Assembly (NCBI GenBank): GCA_024742755.1
Contig: JANSXW010000006.1
Span: 22,578-86,577, forward strand
Direction of reading: 5' to 3'
DNA length: 64,000 nucleotides
Source of the DNA: a bacterium
GTDB taxonomy: Bacteria > Bacteroidota > Bacteroidia > Chitinophagales > Saprospiraceae
This document shows, one piece after another, positions 44,454 through 52,029 of the stretch. The position numbers and the translations under genes were made by a program. The stretch's first letter is position 1. Each line of letters opens with the position of its first letter. Below the pieces are notes generated by a model that had not been told where the DNA came from, made no database searches, and saw nothing but the letters and a program-made list of their open reading frames with translations.

Positions 44454-44579
44454 TTATTCTCCGTTATCAACCTTGCGCTTGCCTCCGATTTGGATGCAGC
44501 AGCAGCAGTTACAGTTGCAGCCAGCGGCTACGATACGGTTGTTGCGCTTAGCGTTGCTTGTGAGGTTCTGGATTTTCAT
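44454..44579 (-). CDS. TOMM (azole peptide) precursor with CNCNCCCC core
   Basis: A 41-residue peptide read directly from the minus strand. The leader is about 20 residues, basic and Asn-rich (NAKRNNRIV) and ends AAG. The core is C-N-C-N-C-C-C-C at residues 21-28, followed by IQIGG and a basic-acidic tail (KRKVDNGE). All six Cys could be converted to thiazoles by the C/YcaO/SagB enzymes encoded downstream; the core and tail have no Ser or Thr. The AAG|C junction is a plausible protease site. Position, length and composition all match known precursors such as streptolysin S SagA (Cys-rich core after a short leader), although the sequence itself is not alike. A small metal-binding peptide is an alternative, made unlikely by the context. 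Confidence 0.88.
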   Translation of the reverse strand: MKIQNLTSNAKRNNRIVAAGCNCNCCCCIQIGGKRKVDNGE

Positions 44580-44625
44580 GATAAAATGGATTTAGAAAAT
44601 GATTGGAAATGGTTAATACAAATTC

Positions 44626-44754
44626 TTATAGTCCGAGAATGTCCTCATCAATGATGTGCGTTTGCTCATTTTCGGGAGTTCCATCCTCTGCGTTGTAGTT
44701 GTCAATTGGTGTGAAGCCCATGATCAGGGCAATCACGAGTGTAATAACAGGCAT
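44626..44754 (-). CDS. 42-residue membrane-like peptide, first gene of the TOMM operon
   Basis: The ATG at 44754 and TAA at 44628-44626 enclose 42 codons. An N-terminal hydrophobic segment (VITLVIALIMGF, about residues 3-14) is followed by an acidic hydrophilic tail (DNYNAEDGTPENEQ, ending DEDILGL). It precedes the precursor gene by 46 bases in the same direction and has no Cys. It could be an immunity or chaperone peptide, a second secreted peptide, or an uncharacterised leader ORF. Support is position and composition only; no family is recognised. Confidence 0.5.
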   Translation of the reverse strand: MPVITLVIALIMGFTPIDNYNAEDGTPENEQTHIIDEDILGL

Positions 44755-44772
44755 AACAGGTTGCTTTGCGAC

Positions 44773-44804
44773 GATCAGTATACCAGAAGAGGTATACCTT
44801 GATC
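44773..44804 (-). promoter_or_regulatory. Leader hairpin upstream of the TOMM operon's first gene
   Basis: GATCA plus GTATACC at 44773-44784 pairs with GGTATAC at 44791-44797 and TGATC at 44800-44804, giving 12 bp with a two-base bulge and a six-base AGAAGA loop. In the minus-strand transcript it lies about 20-50 bases before the ATG at 44754. As DNA it is also a near-palindrome that a dimeric regulator could bind. Confidence 0.55.
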
Positions 44805-44904
44805 TGATTCTGAAATTGGTTTAAGGAACCGGTAGCGAACCGGATGTTGCCGGCAAAGATTTTCTGTAGTGCTTATTTGCTTTCTTTTCTTTCTAAGTAC
44901 ATTA

Positions 44905-44912
44905 CAAAAGTA
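44905..44912 (-). promoter_or_regulatory. Candidate -7 element (TACTTTTG, minus strand) for the TOMM operon
   Basis: The plus strand reads CAAAAGTA, so the minus strand carries TACTTTTG, a full match to TAnnTTTG. The implied transcript would have a leader of about 145 bases. The -33 region around 44935 has only a weak TTAG, so the assignment is tentative. Confidence 0.4.
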
Positions 44913-45201
44913 GGGGGCCTGCCTGCGATTTGCACTAACAACGAAACCGCCTCTGTGAAGGGGAAAAACTAACTATCCCGCAGGCGAAATTTTCACAAAA
45001 AACTAGTAACCAATTACTTATAAAAAAACACCACCCTACAAGTTTTTTATACGGCACTTTCCGAACTTCACAAAATAATCCTGCCAAAAGCTGCTCAACT
45101 CCTTTTTTAACCTCAGCATTCCTGAACCAAAGCCAAATAATATTGTAAATAAACCACCTGCATGCGGAAGAATTCAAAGAGCTTATAACCTGATATTGCC
45201 A

Positions 45202-46716
45202 ATGAGAGATATAAAACCCGTTGTAGATTTTCTACAGGCACACCGAATGCAACAGGTCGATGTTCTAACCAATGAAGACAACGAAAGCCGCTACGCTGCC
45301 TTTTTTGAAAAAGTAAGCCAGCAGGAATTAAAGACAGATACGGAAGCAGCCGCCTACTTATTCAACAGCACACCCTCTGCCCCAAGATTCCGAAAGTTCA
45401 AAAGCCTCTTCAAAAAAAAGCTGCTCAATACCCTTCTTTTTGTCAATGAAGAGCATCCCCGGTTCCCACCCCATAGCCGTGCCATTATTCAGTTGGAAAG
45501 AGAGCATTGTGCCATTCAGCTTTTGCAGCATTTTGGGTTACTACGAATTGCTTCCAGAATGGCGGAGAAGCTACTAATCAGGGCCAGGAAATATGAAGCT
45601 ACTTCAATCTGTAGATCTTTACTAAAGATAATTAAGCACGAATGTGCCAATGTAGATGGCGATGAGAAAAAATACGCGGAGCTGCAGCAGGAATTTCAGG
45701 CGTTTTATGCTTTAGAGCAGGCTGAAAACCTGGCGCTGGGGTACTATGAAGATATTCGGTTGAAATTTATAGCCACCTCTCTCAGCCGCCGGGAGCTGGG
45801 CAAGCAAGCCCTTACCTATGGAAAGCAACTCGCACCGATGCTTTCTAATTATGAATCCTGCTTTTTCCACTTTTACACCCGACTGGTCCAGGCTTCTGCC
45901 CATCTGCTGCACCGTGATTATGCATCGGTCATAAATGTATGCCAATCCGGTATCGAGTTTTTTAAATCCAAGCCTTTTGAGTATCACCGAGGGCTTACGA
46001 CACTTAGGTCTTTTATCCTTATTGGATGCATACAGCTCAAACAGTACGATACAGGCTGGCAGGTTAGCGAAGAAAGCCTAAAGTTGCATAAACCAGGGAC
46101 CAGAAACTGGTTTAACACTCTTCGCATTCAGGTTCATCTGGCACTACACTGCAAGGAATACTCAAAAGCATTTGACCTGTTTGCCTCCGCTCGTAAACAT
46201 CGGAAATTTCAAACACTTCCTGAACGGGACCAACAGGTTTGGAATATTTACGAAGCCTACCTTTACTTCCTTCTGTCCATTAATCAGGTTACCGGCAAAA
46301 GTGTTGAAGACTTACAGGCAATCAACCGATTCCGGTTTCAAAAGTTTCTGAATAGTACTGCCACCGTACAGCAAGATAAGAAGGGGTACAACATCGCTAT
46401 TCTGATAGCTCAGGTCCTTATCCTCATAGCTGATGATAAACATCTCAAAGCAATAGACCGGATTGAAGCCATCTCCATGTATTGCTATCGCCACCTGCAC
46501 AAGGACAACGACCTTTACAGAGCTAACTGTTTTTTAAAGGCCTTGCTTGAACTTCCAAAATCAGGCTTTCATCATGCGGCGGCGGTCCGAAAGGCAAAAG
46601 CTCACTTGAAAAAACTAAGTGACCATGGTACAGAACGGGCCGTCTACAACCACGAAGTGGAAATCCTCCCGTTTGAGGATGCCTGGTCCCTACTCATTGA
46701 GCAGCTAAAACCATAG
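45202..46716 (+). CDS. Helical-repeat protein divergent from the TOMM operon
   Basis: The protein has 504 residues from the ATG at 45202; a TTG two codons earlier is an alternative. The whole sequence is predicted alpha-helical with TPR-like spacing (ALTYGKQLAPMLSNYESCFFHFYTRLVQASAHLLHR; GLTTLRSFILIGCIQLKQYDTGWQVSEESLKLHKPG, in part). There is no signal peptide, membrane segment or recognisable DNA-binding helix. Its base composition is more AT-rich than its neighbours, like the TOMM intergenic region. Its divergent placement suggests it may sense or regulate the TOMM operon as Rgg/PlcR-type TPR regulators do, yet the absence of an HTH leaves this open. Confidence 0.65.
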   Translation: MRDIKPVVDFLQAHRMQQVDVLTNEDNESRYAAFFEKVSQQELKTDTEAAAYLFNSTPSAPRFRKFKSLFKKKLLNTLLFVNEEHPRFPPHSRAIIQLEREHCAIQLLQHFGLLRIASRMAEKLLIRARKYEATSICRSLLKIIKHECANVDGDEKKYAELQQEFQAFYALEQAENLALGYYEDIRLKFIATSLSRRELGKQALTYGKQLAPMLSNYESCFFHFYTRLVQASAHLLHRDYASVINVCQSGIEFFKSKPFEYHRGLTTLRSFILIGCIQLKQYDTGWQVSEESLKLHKPGTRNWFNTLRIQVHLALHCKEYSKAFDLFASARKHRKFQTLPERDQQVWNIYEAYLYFLLSINQVTGKSVEDLQAINRFRFQKFLNSTATVQQDKKGYNIAILIAQVLILIADDKHLKAIDRIEAISMYCYRHLHKDNDLYRANCFLKALLELPKSGFHHAAAVRKAKAHLKKLSDHGTERAVYNHEVEILPFEDAWSLLIEQLKP

Positions 46717-46734
46717 ATTTATTACCTTCGCAAA

Positions 46735-47211
46735 ATGGCTGATAAGAATGCTTCTCCCTCTATCTTCTCCCTGCTTACTTTTTTTCAAAAAGCCTTGCAG
46801 GAGCACCCTGACCAAACCCTCGCGGAGTTCTGGAGCACCCACACCGATATCCCCCCCGGCCAGGCCCAACTCCTTACCCCCGCCTTCCTCCAGCAACAGC
46901 TCTACGGACAAATTGCCCGCCCCTGGGAACGCCTTAAGCGCAACAAGCCCAAAAAGTCTGTGCTGAAAAAAATGATGGCGGCCGATTGGGCGGACTTTGA
47001 AATCCTCAACCTCCACCCTTCCCTTTCCAGGAAGCCGATGACGCTGAGCTTTGTGCTTGAATTGCTGCGCAACGCCATCAGCCACGATAAGGTGCGGTGG
47101 GACAAAGACCTGAACGCTACTTTTTCAGATTGGGACAGCAACAAACTTCGGTTCTCCTTGCCGGAGCTCATCCGGTTCATGGAAGCTTTTGAAGCCTTCC
47201 GGAAATCCTAA
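46735..47211 (+). CDS. Small HEPN-like protein (RNAISH motif)
   Basis: The 158-residue soluble protein has a C-terminal half containing ELLRNAISHDKVRW, an R-x4-H motif like that of HEPN domains of the pEK499-p136 type, followed by a beta-like segment (NATFSDWDSNKLRFSLPELIRFMEAF) that those proteins also have. Many HEPN proteins are RNases of defence or toxin systems. The N-terminal half is unassigned. The ATG lies 18 bases after the stop of the helical-repeat gene, so the two are probably co-transcribed. Catalysis is not proven. Confidence 0.55.
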   Translation: MADKNASPSIFSLLTFFQKALQEHPDQTLAEFWSTHTDIPPGQAQLLTPAFLQQQLYGQIARPWERLKRNKPKKSVLKKMMAADWADFEILNLHPSLSRKPMTLSFVLELLRNAISHDKVRWDKDLNATFSDWDSNKLRFSLPELIRFMEAFEAFRKS

Positions 47212-47217
47212 AACCCG

Positions 47218-48141
47218 CTACTCCGTCTTTTGCTGCACTTCCCATTCAATATTCCATCGGCTCAGGTAATCCTCAATTGGCCCCAGCCCGACTTCCGCAC
47301 GCCGCTGATTTACGTATTCCGGCTCCAGAATGGGAAAAGGCTCATAGGCTTCTGTCTCCGGATTGAAACGTACCTGCGAACCATACTTCTGAGGCTTATC
47401 TTCCCGCGTTTGTATGCGGTCGTACATGAGCGCGTAGCTCGACCAGCTTGCCTCCTCGTTCTTGCAGGCCTCCTCAATCATGGGCAGGTACCGTTTTTGC
47501 AATTCATAATCCGCATGCTGAATGACCAGGAAAGCAGCAGAAGCAGCTGTACCGCCCACCTCTGAGCGCAGGGGCCAGCCATTGTCTTCAATGATTTTAA
47601 CCAGGGCTTCCTGATTCTCTTCGTTGATGCGGTGCTTGAGTTCCCATATCGCCGGAGTCATCATATTACGCCGGCCCAGCTTACCTTCCGCTACATTGGT
47701 ATGCCCATAAAAGGCCTGGTCGGTTTGCATCATGCGCCACAGCGTGCGGGCCAGCTCGGGTTTTTGGTACTTTCCGTGCACGGCTTCCACTTTCTCCATC
47801 TGCTTATCGGCCAGCGCCTGATAGCGGTCATCTTCGTACAGAAAAACGAGATCAGGATCGCGCATCATGAGCACGGTGGAATCAGAGGGCAGCGCTTGCT
47901 CCAAAAAGTAGAATGCCGAATCCCGATTATTAAGCAGGGCATAAGCGCAAGCCATGTTGTAGGTATTGGAAAAATCGTCCGCATACTGTTCATAGCCCTG
48001 CCGGTATAAGGCAATGGCTTCCGCCAAGTCCCCGGCCTGCCGCAGGGAGTCTGCTTTTAAGGTGACGGGCATCGGGTTTTCCTGAGCCTGCGTACTAAGG
48101 GTGAATAGGAAAAGGAAAATTAAAGCCAGGTGATTTCTCAT
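47218..48141 (-). CDS. Secreted DUF6624-type protein with TPR-like N-terminus, copy 1
   Basis: The 307-residue protein has a signal peptide (LIFLFLFTLSTQAQ). A TPR-like region (about 30-120; EAIALYRQGYEQYADDFSNTYNMACAYAL) precedes a DUF6624-like domain (about 150-300) with AFLVIQHADYELQKRYLPMIEEACKN, YALMYDRIQTREDKPQKYGSQV and EPEYVNQRRAEVGLGPIEDYL. The IQHAD and KYGSQ motifs are shared with the next gene. Its catalytic or binding function is unknown. Confidence 0.75.
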   Translation of the reverse strand: MRNHLALIFLFLFTLSTQAQENPMPVTLKADSLRQAGDLAEAIALYRQGYEQYADDFSNTYNMACAYALLNNRDSAFYFLEQALPSDSTVLMMRDPDLVFLYEDDRYQALADKQMEKVEAVHGKYQKPELARTLWRMMQTDQAFYGHTNVAEGKLGRRNMMTPAIWELKHRINEENQEALVKIIEDNGWPLRSEVGGTAASAAFLVIQHADYELQKRYLPMIEEACKNEEASWSSYALMYDRIQTREDKPQKYGSQVRFNPETEAYEPFPILEPEYVNQRRAEVGLGPIEDYLSRWNIEWEVQQKTE

Positions 48142-48167
48142 GGTAAAAGGTTTTTGTCGGTGAATGT

Positions 48168-49079
48168 TTATTGAAAGCGGCTCAGTACCAGAGCGCGATA
48201 AGCCTCGATCGGCATCATGCCTACTTCCATCCGGCGTTGGTTGAGGTGGTCCGGGTCTTCGACCTCTGCCAGTTCGATGGTTTTGGTGGCCGGATCAACT
48301 TTTGAGAACTGCGTGCCATAGCGTTGAGGTTTTCCGGCATTGACCTGAATGCGATCGTACAGGTAGGCATAATCCTGGCCGTCCAGGCCGCCGTTTTTTA
48401 CCGCGGCTTCAATGAAAGGCAGTTGGGCCTTTTGCCATTCCGGGTCCTTATCCGCATGCTGAATGAGGATGAAAACAGCGTGCATGCCTTCCTCCCCCAC
48501 CAGTTCGGCAGTGGGGAAGCCGTGCGCTTCAATCATCGCTTTCAGTGCTTCCCGGTTTTCTGCATCTACCTTTACCCCGTCCGCATAGCTCATGCCGGAA
48601 GTATCAATCCTAAACGCTTCAATCAGATAGTCCTGCACATTGCCACGTGCCAGTTGGTCCCGCACTTCCATTGCGATCAGTTGCCGCTGAAGGGCTGTAT
48701 CCTGAGCCTGTTGATCCTTCCGCGTGCACGAAATGCGGGCAGGCTTTTGTTCCAGGTACAACCCCTTACGGCAGAACGCCTCCCAGGTGTGGTCTGACTG
48801 CTGCACCAAAATGGAATCCCGTTTTTCCAATTGCCCAAGATGATCCAGCACTTCCAAACCGGCAGTCAGAAACCGCAAATCCACGGTGTCCGAATAGGCC
48901 CGAAGAGAATCAAACTGCTGAGCCGCAGTGCTAAAGTCCTCCTCAAATGTACTGACCATCATGCGCCAGCCCAGTTGCCATTGCGCCGTTTTGCTCAGCG
49001 CCGGCCCTTCAGTTTCGGGCGTAGTCTGACAGGCCACCATCAAAATGATGAAAGCCACAGCTGCAAAGCTTCTTTTCAT
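48168..49079 (-). CDS. DUF6624-type lipoprotein, copy 2
   Basis: The 303-residue protein has a lipoprotein signal (AVAFIILMVACQTTP, Cys near 17). Its C-terminal domain is a diverged duplicate of the neighbouring gene's: AVFILIQHADKDPEWQKAQLPFIEAAVKN, YAYLYDRIQVNAGKPQRYGTQF and DPDHLNQRRMEVGMMPIEAYRALVL. The N-terminal parts are unrelated. It lies 26 bases upstream of copy 1 in the operon direction and 7 bases downstream of the BlaR1-like gene stop, so all may be co-transcribed. Confidence 0.72.
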   Translation of the reverse strand: MKRSFAAVAFIILMVACQTTPETEGPALSKTAQWQLGWRMMVSTFEEDFSTAAQQFDSLRAYSDTVDLRFLTAGLEVLDHLGQLEKRDSILVQQSDHTWEAFCRKGLYLEQKPARISCTRKDQQAQDTALQRQLIAMEVRDQLARGNVQDYLIEAFRIDTSGMSYADGVKVDAENREALKAMIEAHGFPTAELVGEEGMHAVFILIQHADKDPEWQKAQLPFIEAAVKNGGLDGQDYAYLYDRIQVNAGKPQRYGTQFSKVDPATKTIELAEVEDPDHLNQRRMEVGMMPIEAYRALVLSRFQ

Positions 49080-49086
49080 CGCATCA

Positions 49087-52029
49087 CTACTTTAAGTTAA
49101 AACTAAATGTGACGGGCAGGCGCTTTTGCTGCCCATCGGTATCCTTTATGACCATATCAGTCAGGAATAAGCTACTGTTTGGCTCAAGATCAGCAAGGTG
49201 TTGCTGCACCACGGCATCCTCAGCGGATTTGGATTTCAAAGTCACGCCCTTGCCGTCTTCCGGTATGATCACCAACTCGAATTGCAGCACCGGGTACTCC
49301 AAACCTCCAATTTCCAACAGCATCCCATCCTCAGCGGTATGCTGAAAGGCATGCAGGGACTGTACTTCCTCGCTACGGGTGCCGCTCAGGCCTCGCCACT
49401 GAAAAGTCATTGCTTTATCGTATAACTCATAGTACTCCGGTATGGTATCCGTATCAACATACGTAGCGTGCAGCAGTTCCACTCTGCCGATTTCCGGCTC
49501 CGGAACAATGCCCTCCCCTTCCCGGCGCAAGCGCTCCACGGTACGAAAACCAGGGACAGGCAACACATTGACTTTCGGGTCATTGGCATACTGTTCATAC
49601 ATCCAACGGTGCTGTTCCACGCTCGTATCCAAACGGATGAGGGTAGGCGCTCCGGGCCGGTAAACGAACTGAAAAGGGTCTAAAGATGGTTGCAGCCGTA
49701 GCGTATCTGCCTGGGCCGCAATCGGCCGTTTCTTGTTTATTTTCAAAATAAGCCGCCCGCGGTCAGCGTCGTTTTCCAAACCAAAGACCACCTGCAGGTC
49801 GAAGGCATCTGTGCGCTGAGCAGCTAATTTTAACCTGCGCTGCCCGGCTTCAGAGAACAAAGGCGTTACCTTCATGCCCTCTTCTATCCTGTCATAGTCC
49901 CACAACATCAGACTATCCGTGCCCACCGGCATGCCCTGATAGGTAGCCGACCATTCGGCCGTTGCCAGAGCGGTCAGTACTTCTGCCGGAAGGTAGCGGA
50001 CCGCTTCACTCGCCCGCCCGTCCCGCTGCCGGAGTACCCAGTTGTAATCTCCCCATTGGATTTCTGTACCGGAGCGCCGCAGGAATGCTTTTGGCTTAGG
50101 CAGCGGATCCACTTTACGGCGGGAGAATTCACCGTAGCGCTCACTGAAAAGCCCCTCCTGAAAAGCCAGCCTGGGTTCCGGCAAAACCCCGATGCCCAGG
50201 CTACTGTAAAACGCTTTTTCATCTGCAGTCCGGGCAATGAGGTGCAACTGATCGCCTTTGCTTAGGCCATCAAGGGCCTGTTTCCAGGTGTTCTGAACCT
50301 CCTGTGGCGTATTTGCTTCGAGGACCCGGGCGGGTCCCCCCGGTGTAATGAGGCTTACGCACAACTGCCGAACGTCCAGGCCCCGCTCATCATTGGTGAT
50401 CCGGAAGGGCGAATTCTTAATGGCTGCCAGCACAGCAGGCTCTATCTCCTGAACCACTGCTCCCTGAGTGCCTGCGAACGGATGATTGTACCAATGAACG
50501 CCCAATAAATCCTGCCCCAATTGCAGCCGATAAAGGCTGTTTTCCCAGGAATGATGGGTATTGATTTTTTGGATATGCTCATCCGCCAAAGCCACACAAA
50601 GTTCGGTCTTCTCACCTTTTGCCCCGGGGCCAGCGACCTTCATCATGGCGTATACCCCTGCTTCCATCATGGCCACCCTGAGATCATCGGAATAAGCCTC
50701 GCCCAGTCCAATAATACTGCAACTCAGGCGCCCCCAGGCATCTTCCACAGCCAAAACGAGCACCAAATCCCCGTCCATGCCAACCCCGGCTGGCCAGCAA
50801 TCTTTTAGCCTACCCTTTACGGAAAAGGAATGGATCAACTGAGTGCCCCGGTAAAGCAAAGCATCTGTTTTATTGCGCCACAACACCTGTTCCCCCAGCA
50901 CTAACTCGAAGCGCTCCGCACTCAGGGCATCCAAGGCGGCAGGGGTTAGGAACGTAGCCCCCAAAACATTATCCCTACCGCTAAGCTGCGCCGGGCTGAA
51001 TACCGGCAACCGGTAAGGCCCCCAGGCCAGGGCATCCGCCATCTCCTCCGGTTCTTCGCCCCAGGTGGTAAACACATCCTTTTGCGCAAAGGCATCTACG
51101 GCCTGACCGGCCCGTTCCAGGCCACCTCCGGGCAGCTGTTCTGACAAATTAAAGGAAAACAGCACCACCAATAAGGCCGTGAGCGGCACCACAGACAGGT
51201 ACTTCACCGCCCGCCAGGGAGCAGATGCCCGTTGGGCCAGCATTTGCAACCGGCTCCTCAGATGGGCTGCAAAAGTATTGGACAGCGGATGACAGCTGTG
51301 CCCCATGCGCTGCAGCGCTAAAAACTGCGCATAGGTATGCCGGCTGCCTATTTCACGGGACACATAAGCATCCGCGATGTATTCGTGCACCTGTTGCAGG
51401 GCCGTCCGGTAAGCATAGACCAGCGGATTGAACCACTTCAGAATCAGGTAACATTCCATCAACAGCACATCCAGGCTGTGCCGCTGCCGGACGTGTACCA
51501 GTTCGTGCTCCAGAATGATACGCTTCGCTTCAGGCAGGTCATTGCCTTTCCAAAACACGTAGCTGAAAAAACTGCTGGCCGGAATGTCCCGGTCGGGCGT
51601 CAGCAAAGTGTAGCGCCCCTTTTGCTCCCGCCGGCTCCTGCGGATCAACCTCCGCAGCGCCAACAGGCGCAAACTCAGCCGGCTCAGCATAAAAAGCGCG
51701 CCCGTCAGGTAAAACCCCAGCAGAATATCCGCCAGGCTCAGGGAAAAGGCAGGCGTGGGAGCAGTCAGCTGCCCGTAAATTTGCAGCTTTGCTGACACCG
51801 CTTCCCGTACCACCGGCAGGAGCACCTCCCCCGCAATTGAGGAAGGAGCCGCCGCCTGTTCAAAATGAAGTAAAGGTATAGTAAGCGACACCACCGGCAT
51901 CAGCAACAGGTAAGCCCGGTTGAACTGAAAAAAGGTTTCCCGGCGGAGCAAAAAGTAATAGAGCGCGTAAAACAGCGCCAATCCGATGCTGGACTCCAGC
52001 AAGTACTGGGTGACGCTACTGGGTATCAT
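49087..52029 (-). CDS. BlaR1/MecR1-type M56 membrane peptidase with a large extracytoplasmic domain
   Basis: The protein has 980 residues from the ATG at 52029 (MIPSSVTQYLLESS); upstream codons overlap the repressor gene and are not used. Four transmembrane helices are present, with an M56 zinc motif in LEHELVHVRQRHSLD (HELVH) at about residue 170 and HEYIADAYVS after it. The long C-terminal part (about 330-980) is soluble and lacks a penicillin-binding domain, so the signal differs from beta-lactams. It probably cleaves, or triggers cleavage of, the BlaI-like repressor. The 14-base overlap with that gene supports a shared transcript. Confidence 0.88.
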   Translation of the reverse strand: MIPSSVTQYLLESSIGLALFYALYYFLLRRETFFQFNRAYLLLMPVVSLTIPLLHFEQAAAPSSIAGEVLLPVVREAVSAKLQIYGQLTAPTPAFSLSLADILLGFYLTGALFMLSRLSLRLLALRRLIRRSRREQKGRYTLLTPDRDIPASSFFSYVFWKGNDLPEAKRIILEHELVHVRQRHSLDVLLMECYLILKWFNPLVYAYRTALQQVHEYIADAYVSREIGSRHTYAQFLALQRMGHSCHPLSNTFAAHLRSRLQMLAQRASAPWRAVKYLSVVPLTALLVVLFSFNLSEQLPGGGLERAGQAVDAFAQKDVFTTWGEEPEEMADALAWGPYRLPVFSPAQLSGRDNVLGATFLTPAALDALSAERFELVLGEQVLWRNKTDALLYRGTQLIHSFSVKGRLKDCWPAGVGMDGDLVLVLAVEDAWGRLSCSIIGLGEAYSDDLRVAMMEAGVYAMMKVAGPGAKGEKTELCVALADEHIQKINTHHSWENSLYRLQLGQDLLGVHWYNHPFAGTQGAVVQEIEPAVLAAIKNSPFRITNDERGLDVRQLCVSLITPGGPARVLEANTPQEVQNTWKQALDGLSKGDQLHLIARTADEKAFYSSLGIGVLPEPRLAFQEGLFSERYGEFSRRKVDPLPKPKAFLRRSGTEIQWGDYNWVLRQRDGRASEAVRYLPAEVLTALATAEWSATYQGMPVGTDSLMLWDYDRIEEGMKVTPLFSEAGQRRLKLAAQRTDAFDLQVVFGLENDADRGRLILKINKKRPIAAQADTLRLQPSLDPFQFVYRPGAPTLIRLDTSVEQHRWMYEQYANDPKVNVLPVPGFRTVERLRREGEGIVPEPEIGRVELLHATYVDTDTIPEYYELYDKAMTFQWRGLSGTRSEEVQSLHAFQHTAEDGMLLEIGGLEYPVLQFELVIIPEDGKGVTLKSKSAEDAVVQQHLADLEPNSSLFLTDMVIKDTDGQQKRLPVTFSFNLK

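Larger units (their letters stand above)
44755..45201. other. Divergent regulatory region before the TOMM operon
   Basis: This 447-base, AT-rich stretch lies between the minus-strand TOMM operon and a divergent helical-repeat protein gene. It contains a leader hairpin (44773-44804), a candidate minus-strand -7 element (44905-44912) and otherwise no recognised gene. I found no clear plus-strand promoter for the 45202 gene. Confidence 0.5.

Noticed and set aside
44454..44579. Lanthipeptide or metallothionein as alternative for the Cys-rich peptide
   Set aside because: The core has no Ser or Thr for lanthionine formation and no LanM/LanB gene is present. A metallothionein would not need YcaO, SagB and an exporter beside it.
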